From JANQHS01 sp965227315 (GTDB lineage Bacteria > Bacteroidota > Bacteroidia > Cytophagales > CCMP332): a stretch of DNA of 64,000 nucleotides. Below the pieces are notes generated by a model that was given only the letters and a program-made list of their open reading frames with translations, made no database searches and was not told the DNA's origin. Below are positions 34,991 through 43,109 of the stretch, piece after piece; positions within the stretch are counted from its first letter, which is position 1; each line of letters begins with the position of its first letter. A program made the position numbers and the translations under genes. The stretch spans positions 3,162,001 through 3,226,000 of the forward strand of contig OZ245737.1 of assembly GCA_965227315.1 (NCBI GenBank), written 5' to 3'.

Positions 34991-36241
34991 GTGGATTTAT
35001 TTGAAAAATTAATGGTAGATCGGGGCCCTTTGGGCAAACACTCCAAATTGGCCCATGGTTACTTCGCATTTCCAAAATTGGAAGGAGAAATTGCTCCCCG
35101 AATGAAATTCAGGGGTAAGGAGGTCCTGACCTGGAGTTTGAACAACTACCTGGGGCTTGCCAATCACCCTGAGATCCGTAGGGTCGATGCCGAGGCTTCC
35201 AAAGAGTATGGCCTTGCTTACCCGATGGGCGCCAGGATGATGTCAGGAAATTCCAACCTTCATGAAGAGCTTGAGGCAAAATTGGCCGCTTTCGAAGGAA
35301 AGGAAGATGCGATTCTCCTGAATTATGGTTATCAGGGTATCATGTCCATCATCGATGCTTTGCTTGACAGAAGGGATGTGGTGGTATACGATGCGGAATG
35401 CCATGCCTGTATTGTGGATGGATTGAGAATGCACCCGGGCAAAAGGTTTGTCTATGCCCATAATGATATGGAGAGTTGCGAAAAGCAACTCCAAAGGGCC
35501 ACTAAGGTGAGTGAAGAAACCGGCGGTGCTATACTGGTGATCACGGAAGGCGTATTCGGTATGTCGGGAAATCAGGGTAAGCTTAAGGAAATTGTCGACT
35601 TCAAATCATCCTATAATTTCAGACTGCTGGTTGACGATGCCCATGGATTTGGCGTCTTAGGAGAAACCGGCGCAGGAGCCGGAGAAGAGCAGGGTTGTCA
35701 GGATGGGATCGATATTTACTTTTCCACCTTTGCAAAGTCGATGGCGAGTATTGGGGCTTTTGCAGCTGCCAATGAAGATGTGATCGATTATCTGAGGTAT
35801 AATACCCGTTCTCAGATCTTTGCAAAATCACTACCTATGCCCTTGGTTATCGGGAATTTAAAGAGATTGGAGTTTCTGCAAACCAAACCGGAGCTGCGCG
35901 AAAACCTGAAAACGGTGGTAAATGCCCTCCAGTCAGGGCTAAAAGAGAAAGGATTCAATATCGGCACGACCTCATCGCCTGTGACGCCAGTCATCCTTTC
36001 GGGAGGCACCAACGAAGCGGCGCATCTGATCATAGACCTTCGGGAGAACCTGAATATATTCTGTTCTGTCGTGATCTATCCGGTGGTACCAAAGGATATG
36101 ATCATGCTCAGACTGATACCAACCGCCGTGCATTCAATGGATGATGTGAAAGAGACAATAAATGCATTTGAGAGTGTTTCAGAGAAGTTGAAAACGGGTG
36201 TTTATGCGGGGATGAAACTTCAAGCTGAAATCAATAGTTAA
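34991..36241 (+). CDS. Alpha-oxoamine synthase, serine palmitoyltransferase/CapB-like
   Basis: 416 residues from GTG at 34991 (MDLFEKLMVDRGPLGKHS); a TTG three codons earlier is also open. It is a PLP-dependent enzyme that condenses an acyl-CoA with an amino acid. The PLP Lys lies in STFAKSMASIGAF, preceded by VDDAHGFGVLGETGAG. The sequence is closest in kind to the SPT-like enzymes of Bacteroidota, which make sphingolipid bases from serine or capnine (sulfonolipid) from cysteate. Glycine C-acetyltransferase and KAPA synthase are the other family options; no bio or tdh genes are adjacent. A strong promoter lies just upstream. Confidence 0.85.
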   Translation: MDLFEKLMVDRGPLGKHSKLAHGYFAFPKLEGEIAPRMKFRGKEVLTWSLNNYLGLANHPEIRRVDAEASKEYGLAYPMGARMMSGNSNLHEELEAKLAAFEGKEDAILLNYGYQGIMSIIDALLDRRDVVVYDAECHACIVDGLRMHPGKRFVYAHNDMESCEKQLQRATKVSEETGGAILVITEGVFGMSGNQGKLKEIVDFKSSYNFRLLVDDAHGFGVLGETGAGAGEEQGCQDGIDIYFSTFAKSMASIGAFAAANEDVIDYLRYNTRSQIFAKSLPMPLVIGNLKRLEFLQTKPELRENLKTVVNALQSGLKEKGFNIGTTSSPVTPVILSGGTNEAAHLIIDLRENLNIFCSVVIYPVVPKDMIMLRLIPTAVHSMDDVKETINAFESVSEKLKTGVYAGMKLQAEINS

Positions 36242-36262
36242 TTCAATTATTTAGGCTCTTTT

Positions 36263-36293
36263 TTTGTTCAAATAGGTTTAATTTCTATTTTTA
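36263..36293 (+). promoter_or_regulatory. Bacteroidota-type promoter of the histone H1-like gene
   Basis: TTTG (36263-36266), 19 bases, then TATTTTTA (36286-36293), one mismatch from TAnnTTTG. It lies 36 bases upstream of the H1-like ATG. Spacing is identical to the promoter of the SPT-like gene. Confidence 0.55.
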
Positions 36294-36328
36294 GCACACT
36301 TTTTTACTAAAACAAAATTCCGTTTGAT

Positions 36329-36505
36329 ATGAAAAGATTTGAACAATTAAGAGATTTGGTTATGTCCTTAGAGGGGGACTTTGAAAAGTTCTACGACAAG
36401 GGAAACCAAGCAGCAGGTACCCGGGTAAGAAAAGGAATGCAAGAAATGAAGAACCTAGCTCAAGACATTAGGAAGGAAGTTCAAGACATAAAGAACTCGA
36501 ACTAA
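36329..36505 (+). CDS. Histone H1-like small basic protein
   Basis: A 58-residue frame, below usual gene-calling cut-offs, opens MKRFEQLRDLVMSLEGDFEK and contains DKGNQAAGTRVRKGMQEM, ending in a KEVQDIKNSN tail. This is the small histone H1-like (Hc1-related) protein common in Bacteroidota. It is helical with alternating charge. It is thought to bind DNA and help organise the nucleoid, though direct evidence is limited. It has its own promoter and terminator, so it is a single-gene unit between the SPT-like gene and dapA. The start is ATG. Confidence 0.9.
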   Translation: MKRFEQLRDLVMSLEGDFEKFYDKGNQAAGTRVRKGMQEMKNLAQDIRKEVQDIKNSN

Positions 36506-36515
36506 TCAAACTAAA

Positions 36516-36540
36516 AGCAGCCTTAAAGGGCTGCTTTTTT
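36516..36540. terminator. Intrinsic terminator shared by the H1-like gene and dapA
   Basis: AGCAGCC (36516-36522), a six-base loop and GGCTGCT (36529-36535), followed by a T-run on the plus strand and preceded by an AAA on the left that serves the minus strand. The dapA stop codon (36523-36525) lies in the loop. Strong for the plus strand; weaker for the minus strand. Confidence 0.8.
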
Positions 36541-37404
36541 TATTTCTTCACCGATCTGTTGCGACAAAACGTTGCTAGCCTGCTCCAAAGGCAGCCTTAC
36601 AAACTGATCACAGACCCCTTTTAGTTTTAACGCGGCCTTAATCCCAACGGGATTCCCTTCCTGGTACATCAAGGGGTTGATCTCCAAAAATCTGTTCAGG
36701 AACTCCCTGGACCTCTCATAATTCCCATCCATAGCGTAATGCACCATATTTGAGAATTCCGTAGGGAAACCATTCGCCAAAACCGAGATGACACCCACAG
36801 CCCCGATGCTGATCAATGGAACAGTCAGCAGATCTTCGCCCGAGATCAGGAGAAAATCATCGGGAGTTTCTCTGCTGATCATCATGGCCTGTTCCAGATC
36901 TCCCGAGGCTTCTTTGATGCCGATGATATTGGGATGTGCGGATAGGGCTATTGTGGTAGAAACGGACAAATTTGAACCGGTTCTTGGGGGAACATTATAA
37001 AGAATGATCGGACGGGAAGATGCATCAGCGAGCAAGTTGAAATGCCTGATGATCCCTGCTTGTGAAGGTTTGTTATAAAAGGGGCTGACGGAAAGGATAC
37101 CGTCCACCAGGCTCAGATCCACTTCCTTAAGAGATTTTTGAACTTCGGAAGTGTTGTTTCCTCCTATGCCGAAAACAATAGGCAGCCTTTTGTCATTTGT
37201 AGCTGCTACCACCTCCAATACGCGCATTTTTTCCTCCTTTGAAAGGGTAGGCGATTCACCGGTTGTTCCCTGAACCACCAAATAATCCACTCCTCCGGAA
37301 ATGAGATGTTCTGTGAGTTTTTTCAACCCCTCAAAATCGATCTCTCCCGATTCATGAAACGGCGTGACCATTGCTGGTCCAACTCCTCTGAACAATTCTT
37401 TCAT
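36523..37404 (-). CDS. dapA: 4-hydroxy-tetrahydrodipicolinate synthase
   Basis: 293 residues, standard for DapA, which condenses pyruvate and aspartate semialdehyde in lysine/diaminopimelate synthesis. Catalytic features are VQGTTGESPTLS (Thr pair), YNVPPRTG (Tyr) and IGIKEASGD (Schiff-base Lys). It is the last gene of ligA-DUF6913-dapA, with four-base overlaps at each joint. The ATG start overlaps the upstream stop. Its stop lies within the terminator hairpin. Confidence 0.95.
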   Translation of the reverse strand: MKELFRGVGPAMVTPFHESGEIDFEGLKKLTEHLISGGVDYLVVQGTTGESPTLSKEEKMRVLEVVAATNDKRLPIVFGIGGNNTSEVQKSLKEVDLSLVDGILSVSPFYNKPSQAGIIRHFNLLADASSRPIILYNVPPRTGSNLSVSTTIALSAHPNIIGIKEASGDLEQAMMISRETPDDFLLISGEDLLTVPLISIGAVGVISVLANGFPTEFSNMVHYAMDGNYERSREFLNRFLEINPLMYQEGNPVGIKAALKLKGVCDQFVRLPLEQASNVLSQQIGEEIKKAAL

Positions 37405-37913
37405 TTTAATTTCTTTATGTTCTCCAACGTTATTTCAGGTATTAAGGACAGGTTTCCGTTCTGTCCCTTGATCCCCAGGTCCAGATACTTGAGAGGTATC
37501 TTGTCGGGGTTGCCAACGATGACCCTTGCTTTCGTCTTATTCAAGAAGGGAAGAATTTCCAGATTCCATTCATCTACAAAGAACACCAGGAAATCAAAGG
37601 GTTTCTTTTGAAACTCCTCAATGACCGAATCTTTGGGAGTTCCCCAAATATTGGTTTGTTTTTTGGTATGGGTGTGAAAAGAGAAATCGTATTTGGAGTT
37701 TACGATCTTTTCAAAAAAGCATACGGTTTCAACTCGTTTTCCCTCGTTTTCAAGATCCTTTATGAATTTTTGAATGAAAGGATTTGTTGATGGGTCATTG
37801 TTTTTGATAAAGATCCCAAAGGTCTTGGCCTCAGGATAGCTGAGGCTTTTGGTCTTCCTCTTATTCTTCCTTGTGAAGATCCCTTTCAGATCGTAAAGCC
37901 ACTTTATTGTCAT
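37401..37913 (-). CDS. DUF6913-like conserved protein between ligA and dapA
   Basis: 170 residues, soluble, with a basic N-terminus (GIFTRKNKRKTKSLSYPEA) and a possible Rossmann-like core (TFGIFIKNNDPS, then FDFLVFFVDEWNLEILPF). The end has KARVIVGNPDKIPLKYLDLGI. I recall this family as DUF6913, a Bacteroidota protein found beside ligA and dapA; no function is known to me. Four-base overlaps at both ends show tight co-translation. Confidence 0.8.
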   Translation of the reverse strand: MTIKWLYDLKGIFTRKNKRKTKSLSYPEAKTFGIFIKNNDPSTNPFIQKFIKDLENEGKRVETVCFFEKIVNSKYDFSFHTHTKKQTNIWGTPKDSVIEEFQKKPFDFLVFFVDEWNLEILPFLNKTKARVIVGNPDKIPLKYLDLGIKGQNGNLSLIPEITLENIKKLK

Positions 37914-39952
37914 GATCTGCCAATCAATTCCAGATACTCTTTTTCTTGGATCACCTTGACCCCCAGTTTTTCGGCCTTTTCTTTTTTGGCAGGACCCATG
38001 TTTTCCCCTGCGATCAGGTAATTGGTCTGGGATGTCACGGAACTCACAATTTTACCTCCTTGCTCCTTAACCGATTCTTTAATCCCTTCCCGGCTAAAAT
38101 TCGAAAAAACACCTGAGACCACCACTTTTTTTCCTACCAATGGACCTGATGAAACTTTTTCAACCAACCGGGCTCTGAAATTTAATCCTGCCGATTTTAA
38201 CTTCTCAAGGATCTCCAGGTTATAATCCCGCTTAAAAAAGTCGATCACACTGGAAGCAACACGTCCTCCGATGGTGTAAACCTCCTCGAGTTCCTCCTGA
38301 CCTGCCTGCATGAGCTTATCGAGGGTCTCAAAATGTTCTGCAAGCACCTCCGCCGTGGTTTGTCCTACGTACCTGATTCCCAAGGCAAAAAGAACTTTTT
38401 CAAAGGGTTGATCTTTCGACCTAGAGACGCCAGCTAAAATATTCTCGACTGATTTTTCCAAAAGTCTGCGCACCGTTTTATCAGACGAATCAGAGGACAC
38501 CTCAAGTTCCTGATTGATCAGATCATCATAGCTTAAAGTGTATAGGTCTCCGTAATCCTTAATGAGCCCTTTCAGGATCAATCCCTCAATGGTCTCCGAC
38601 CCAAGAGAATCTATATTCATGGCATTTTTGGATACAAAATGCTCGATCCTTCCTTTCAGCTGTGGGAGACAGAATTCCCAATTGGGGCAGTAGTGATTTG
38701 CTTCTCCTTCAATGATAGTCAGTTCCGTACCACATGAAGGGCAATTGCTTGGAAAAATTACGGGCTTTGCCTCTGCTGTCCTGGCTTCCAGATCCACCCC
38801 TGTGACCTTGGGAATGATCTCACCACCCTTCTCCACACTGATCATGTCTCCAATATGTAGATCCAGTCTTGTGATTTCGTTGGCATTATGCAAGGAAGCT
38901 CTTTTTACTATGGTTCCTGCGATAGGGACCGGTTCCAGATTGGCCACCGGGGTAATGGCCCCTGTTCTGCCCACCTGGTAATCAACGGAGTTTAGCCTGG
39001 TCTTCTGGGATTCTGAGGGATACTTGTAAGCAATGGCCCATCTGGGGCTTTTTGCTGTTGATCCCAGGATCTTTTGGTTGCTTTTCTCGTTGACCTTGAT
39101 CACTATCCCGTCTGTCTCCATAGGAAGGTCAAATCGCTTCTTTCTCCAAGACTCGATATATTCCAAAACATCCTGTATGCCTTCGCAAATTTTGAAGCTG
39201 GGTGAAACCTTGAAGCCCCAGGATGCCAATTTTTCCAATCCCTGGGATTGTGAGGATGAGCTGTCACCCTCTTCGATGAGGAAATAGGGATTGCAATCAA
39301 GATTTCTTGAAGCTACTACAGCCGAGTCCTGCATCTTCAATGTTCCGGAGGCAGTGTTTCTCGGGTTCGCAAAAGTTTCTTCACCGATATCCGCTCTTTC
39401 CTCATTGATCCGATTGAATTCCTTGATCGGAAAGAAGATCTCTCCTCTGACTTCAAATTTCTTGGGAGCTTCCGGGTTGGTGATCCTCAATGGAATCGAC
39501 CTGATGGTTTTGATATTGTTGGTGATCAAGTCTCCTTTTTTTCCATCTCCTCTCGTAATCCCCTGATCCAGTATCCCGTTTACATACTTTAGGCTTATGG
39601 CAACCCCATCAAACTTCAGTTCGCATAGATATGAATATGGGCGGTTTCCAAGCTCCTTTTGAACTCTTTTGTCAAACTCCTGTAGTTCTTCCTTTGAATA
39701 GGTGTTTCCAAGCGATTGCATGGGGTACTCATGCTCTACAACCTCAAATTTCTTTGTAATATCTCCTCCAACCCTTTGTGTCGGAGAGTCAGGCATTTTT
39801 AGCTCAGGATGCTCTTGTTCCAGTTTTTGTAGCTCTTCGAGAAGCTTGTCGAATTCGAAATCGCTTATTTCAGATCGATCATTTACATAGTACTGGGTGT
39901 TGTAGTAATTGATCTTATCGCTGAGCTCTTCTATTCTTTTTTTAGGATCCAT
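37910..39952 (-). CDS. ligA: NAD+-dependent DNA ligase
   Basis: 680 residues in the usual order: Ia domain, adenylation domain with active-site Lys in CELKFDGVAIS, OB fold (KSPRWAIAYKYPS and GRTGAITPVANLEP), a Cys4 zinc finger (CPSCGTELTIIEGEANHYC plus one more Cys), helix-hairpin-helix region, and a C-terminal BRCT domain (GPLVGKKVVVSGVFSNFSREG). It joins Okazaki fragments. It begins the ligA-DUF6913-dapA unit. Confidence 0.97.
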   Translation of the reverse strand: MDPKKRIEELSDKINYYNTQYYVNDRSEISDFEFDKLLEELQKLEQEHPELKMPDSPTQRVGGDITKKFEVVEHEYPMQSLGNTYSKEELQEFDKRVQKELGNRPYSYLCELKFDGVAISLKYVNGILDQGITRGDGKKGDLITNNIKTIRSIPLRITNPEAPKKFEVRGEIFFPIKEFNRINEERADIGEETFANPRNTASGTLKMQDSAVVASRNLDCNPYFLIEEGDSSSSQSQGLEKLASWGFKVSPSFKICEGIQDVLEYIESWRKKRFDLPMETDGIVIKVNEKSNQKILGSTAKSPRWAIAYKYPSESQKTRLNSVDYQVGRTGAITPVANLEPVPIAGTIVKRASLHNANEITRLDLHIGDMISVEKGGEIIPKVTGVDLEARTAEAKPVIFPSNCPSCGTELTIIEGEANHYCPNWEFCLPQLKGRIEHFVSKNAMNIDSLGSETIEGLILKGLIKDYGDLYTLSYDDLINQELEVSSDSSDKTVRRLLEKSVENILAGVSRSKDQPFEKVLFALGIRYVGQTTAEVLAEHFETLDKLMQAGQEELEEVYTIGGRVASSVIDFFKRDYNLEILEKLKSAGLNFRARLVEKVSSGPLVGKKVVVSGVFSNFSREGIKESVKEQGGKIVSSVTSQTNYLIAGENMGPAKKEKAEKLGVKVIQEKEYLELIGRS

Positions 39953-39971
39953 ACATCATAAGGCAAAAAAA

Positions 39972-39987
39972 AAGCCCCGAGGGGCTT
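39972..39987 (-). terminator. Intrinsic terminator after the lipoprotein gene at 40 kb
   Basis: AAGCCCC and GGGGCTT form a GC-rich stem with a very short loop, followed on the minus strand by eight or nine T residues. It lies between the lipoprotein stop (39993) and the ligA start (39952), ending the lipoprotein transcript just before ligA. Confidence 0.8.
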
Positions 39988-39992
39988 CGTTT

Positions 39993-40928
39993 TTATTTCA
40001 CCATTTCCGATCGAATATTTTCGACCATGGCGGTAATCTCATTGAGTTCTTCTGTGGTTAGTGAAAGTTGAGCACTTCCATCTGTAACTTCGTTGACATC
40101 ATCACCTCCTTCACCCTGTGTTTCCTTTTCGTCGATGGATGCATAGAGGGCAGCCAGATCGTTGAGTTGTGAATTCAGGTCGGCAATCTGGGGATTGTCG
40201 GGAAACTTGTTCAGGATATCCTGCATTTGTCCAAGAGTCTGGCCTTGGTTTGCGATTTCATTGATGATCGGATTCAGGATCTGAAGTATAAATTCCTCGG
40301 GAATGTCCCTGGGATAATTTTTAACAATCGAAGTAGAGATATAGAGACCTTCAACCCAGCTTCCGGCCAGTACCAGTGCGGCAACATCCAGATTATCGTT
40401 TTCGATCAATACCTGATCAGCCATATAGATGTTTTCAGTCACTACCTTGATCAGAGAATCCCGGTCCACCAGGCTTTGCTCGAATTCCTGAACTTTTTCC
40501 TGCTCAAAGACTCCGGATATTCCCAATTCCTCCGAAAGCTTTTTGGAAGCATCCATAAACTGAAGGACATCGGGCACATTGTAGTAGACACAGGAATATC
40601 CAAGGTCAGCCCCATAAACTCCCAGGTTCAAAGCCCTTTTATAGTTGGTTGAACTGTAATTATCCACGTTTTGATACTTGTTCAAAATATCAGGCATATA
40701 GGCAGCACCGGTTTCCTGGATAAATTTTGAGATCTCAAGTGGAGAGGGAAGTTCATCAATGGCTGCTCGGAATTCCTTTTTTAGCTCTTCATCGCCCTCG
40801 TCGATTTGAACATCCTGGAGTTCGGATTCCTGGCTGGTACTTCCTTCATCCCCCCCGCAGGCAGATAAAAATGTAACCAATGCCAATAAAATGAATAACT
40901 GGTTTAGTAGGCTTTTTGCTAAGTTCAT
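39993..40928 (-). CDS. Lipoprotein of unknown function
   Basis: 311 residues with a lipoprotein signal (LLNQLFILLALVTFLSACGG); the lipobox LSAC gives the modified Cys at about residue 24. After an acidic stretch, the rest is mostly helical: LPSPLEISKFIQETGAAYMPD, ALNLGVYGADLGYSCVYYN, and ALVLAGSWVEGLYIS. Acidic low-complexity sequence near residue 270 (EKETQGEGGDDVNEV). I recognise it as a conserved Bacteroidota type without a known role. It is a single-gene unit with its own terminator. Confidence 0.78.
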   Translation of the reverse strand: MNLAKSLLNQLFILLALVTFLSACGGDEGSTSQESELQDVQIDEGDEELKKEFRAAIDELPSPLEISKFIQETGAAYMPDILNKYQNVDNYSSTNYKRALNLGVYGADLGYSCVYYNVPDVLQFMDASKKLSEELGISGVFEQEKVQEFEQSLVDRDSLIKVVTENIYMADQVLIENDNLDVAALVLAGSWVEGLYISTSIVKNYPRDIPEEFILQILNPIINEIANQGQTLGQMQDILNKFPDNPQIADLNSQLNDLAALYASIDEKETQGEGGDDVNEVTDGSAQLSLTTEELNEITAMVENIRSEMVK

Positions 40929-41035
40929 CCTAGTAGTGTTGGTGGTTTAATTATACGAAATTATTCCCTTTAAAGCTGAGTTATCAAGTTGGAAAACTAT
41001 CCAGAAAGCCTTTAAAATCAAAGAAAAAAAGCCTT

Positions 41036-41557
41036 TTAGCCTTCTGCGGAAACTTCACTCTCTTTAATCGCTACACCATGCGCTTCAAAGGAAATAGTGA
41101 CTTCAGGTTGATCGATAGCCAAGATCTCCTCTTCTGTTTTTCCTGCATCTTCAGCATAGTGCCTCAAGGTCTCAACCGATGTGGTGTCCAGATAAGCCTT
41201 TCCTTCGACAACGGCCCAATTTGAAGCGGAGTTTAGGGGAACAAAGAAACCGTAATCTTTAAATGTTACCCTGATGGGTTCGTTATAGCCTGCAACATCC
41301 ATTTTCATCCAGCATCCCTTTTTTTGACAACAGGATGTTATGGTGCCTTCAATTTTAGCATTTACAGTACCGGTTTCAGAGACCATTTGGGCAACATCGG
41401 CCATCGCATTTGCACCACCGGTTGTGATGGTATCTCCATAGAAGGCAAAAACAACTTCCGGTTCTTCCATGGTGGTTTTTTCCTCATTGGCATTGTCGCT
41501 TTCGGGAGCAGAGCATGCCAGGGTGATGATGCTTAGAAGGAGAAGGAAATATTTCAT
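41036..41557 (-). CDS. DUF4920 lipoprotein with a Cys-rich motif
   Basis: 173 residues from the ATG at 41557; the frame runs 79 codons further upstream, overlapping the Sua5-type gene, but MKYFLLLLSIITLACSAPES is a clear lipoprotein signal with the lipobox TLAC. The domain contains AKIEGTITSCCQKKGCWMKM, whose three Cys resemble a metal- or haem-related site, then PIRVTFKDYGFFVPL. DUF4920 is of unknown function. It follows the Sua5-type gene by 25 bases. Confidence 0.82.
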   Translation of the reverse strand: MKYFLLLLSIITLACSAPESDNANEEKTTMEEPEVVFAFYGDTITTGGANAMADVAQMVSETGTVNAKIEGTITSCCQKKGCWMKMDVAGYNEPIRVTFKDYGFFVPLNSASNWAVVEGKAYLDTTSVETLRHYAEDAGKTEEEILAIDQPEVTISFEAHGVAIKESEVSAEG

Positions 41558-41582
41558 TTTTTTTCTTTCAAATATAGCAAGG

Positions 41583-42545
41583 TCAATCGGTTGAAGCCCG
41601 GTCGATCCGGTCATTGATCGCAATCCCCAGTCCTTTATTTGGCACTTTCTCGATGAGTATCCTGTCGAAGTTTTCCTTGTCAAACTCGCGAAGATGAGCG
41701 TAAAGGTTATGGGCTGCCTCTCCCAGATCTCCTGATGGAGATAAAAGGAGTTGGTTCTCTTCAGGGATATCATCGAATAGTCGATTAAATGCAATCACTC
41801 CGGTATTCAACCCCATTTTTTTTATCCCGGGGTACTGTGATCTTTCGAATGCACGGCATGGAACACCTGGACTGTAATGCTTACCAAAACTTCCGGGTGA
41901 GCTTCTTGTTTCATACTCGACCATCTCTACGGTCTCTTTGAGACAATCCTCTATTTCTTCCTGCAGGATCTTTCCCTTTCGAAGTATTCTGACCTTAGGA
42001 GAGGACAAGTCAATGATCGTTGACTCTATACCTACAAGGCAGTCGCCTCCTTCAAGGATATACGGGATCAGCCCGTTAAGCTGATCTTTCACGTGCTCAG
42101 CGGTTGTTGGTGAAATGTAGCCGAAGGGATTTGCACTTGGAGCTGCTAAGGGATCCTTAAACGCCTTCAGCAGACCAAGCAATACCGGGTGATCGGGGAT
42201 TCGTATCGCCACCGTCTCCAGGCCTGCGGTAATGATTTCGGATATCTCAGGTCTCTTTTTGACCACTATTGTTATAGGGCCCGGCCAAAAGCGTTCTTCG
42301 ATCAAGTCAATCCTTGGATCATTTTCCAGTGCGATCTTATTCCGAATTTCATCGGTGTTGAAAGTATGAACAATGAGCGGATCAAACTCGGGCCGGTTTT
42401 TTACCTTGAAGATCTCTGCAACTGCCTTTTCTGAAAATACAGAACCTGCCAGGCCATAGACCGTTTCTGTTGGAACAGCCACGATCTCATCAGAGGCCAG
42501 AAGCTGACTTGCTTTTGAAATATCCGAACCTATTGTTGTTTCCAT
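41583..42545 (-). CDS. L-threonylcarbamoyladenylate synthase (Sua5/YwlC type)
   Basis: 320 residues, so it is the long Sua5 form, with the YrdC-like domain (about residues 1-200) plus a C-terminal Sua5 domain. The first has AVPTETVYGLAG, KVKNRPEFDPLIVH and GPITIVVKKRP, with RKGKIL closing it; the linker GSFGKHYSPGVPCRA is typical of Sua5. It makes threonylcarbamoyl-AMP from Thr, bicarbonate and ATP, the first step to t6A37. ATG at 42545 overlaps the upstream stop by one base; a TTG just before is less likely. Confidence 0.93.
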   Translation of the reverse strand: METTIGSDISKASQLLASDEIVAVPTETVYGLAGSVFSEKAVAEIFKVKNRPEFDPLIVHTFNTDEIRNKIALENDPRIDLIEERFWPGPITIVVKKRPEISEIITAGLETVAIRIPDHPVLLGLLKAFKDPLAAPSANPFGYISPTTAEHVKDQLNGLIPYILEGGDCLVGIESTIIDLSSPKVRILRKGKILQEEIEDCLKETVEMVEYETRSSPGSFGKHYSPGVPCRAFERSQYPGIKKMGLNTGVIAFNRLFDDIPEENQLLLSPSGDLGEAAHNLYAHLREFDKENFDRILIEKVPNKGLGIAINDRIDRASTD

Positions 42546-43072
42546 CAATCCAGACGGGTCATGATCCCATCGATCAAAAACATTACTTGACGCCCCTCTC
42601 TTAACGGAGGACTCGTCAGGGTTTTCTCTATCACCAATTGTCTCCTGGTCTCGTCGTTTCTATACCTGGTGGTTCTCAGGACTATTTCAGTATCAATTGT
42701 ACCAGAGGGAGCGGTCATTTCACCCTTACAGTTTTGCGTTGGATTTTCAAACATGTAGTTATCCTCAGGAGTGAAATTGCCATAAAAAGTAATTCGGTCC
42801 GAATGGGATCCTTCGATGTAGTCAAAGAACTCCTGTTGCTCAAATTCCCCGTTCTTGCTGTACACATTGCCTGCTCTAACCTCGAATTTGAATGTTCCTT
42901 CTTTGTAATCTGCTCTGATCATGCAATCACGGGAAGTGAACGATTTCCAAACCCCTTCCTCAAGGATCTTTATTTCAAGGGTTAATCTTCCTGCGAAGAT
43001 CTGGGCATGAAGCGTTTGACCCGATATGCCCAAAAAAAATAAAACAAGTATGGATTGCCTGTAAACTTTCAA
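42545..43072 (-). CDS. Secreted protein of unknown function
   Basis: 175 residues with a signal peptide (SILVLFFLGISGQTLHAQ). The mature part is predicted beta-rich: IFAGRLTLEIKILEEGVW, TFYGNFTPEDNYMF, and MTAPSGTIDTEIVLRTTRYR. Two Cys (SRDCMIRAD and TQNCKGE) could pair. I do not recognise the family. The only usable start is TTG at 43070-43072; no ATG precedes the signal peptide. It is translationally coupled with the Sua5-type gene (TGATG) and 37 bases from the divergent penicillin acylase gene. Confidence 0.7.
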   Translation of the reverse strand: MKVYRQSILVLFFLGISGQTLHAQIFAGRLTLEIKILEEGVWKSFTSRDCMIRADYKEGTFKFEVRAGNVYSKNGEFEQQEFFDYIEGSHSDRITFYGNFTPEDNYMFENPTQNCKGEMTAPSGTIDTEIVLRTTRYRNDETRRQLVIEKTLTSPPLREGRQVMFLIDGIMTRLD

Positions 43073-43109
43073 AATGTATATTTCTTTGTCGGGCGATTAA
43101 AATATTTAA

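Noticed and set aside
41558..41794. Longer N-terminus for the DUF4920 protein
   Set aside because: The extension lies within the Sua5-type gene and is followed by an internal lipoprotein signal starting at 41557.
43073..43109. Divergent promoter between the secreted protein and the penicillin acylase gene
   Set aside because: Only 37 bases separate the starts; no TAnnTTTG with a suitable -33 could be found on either strand.
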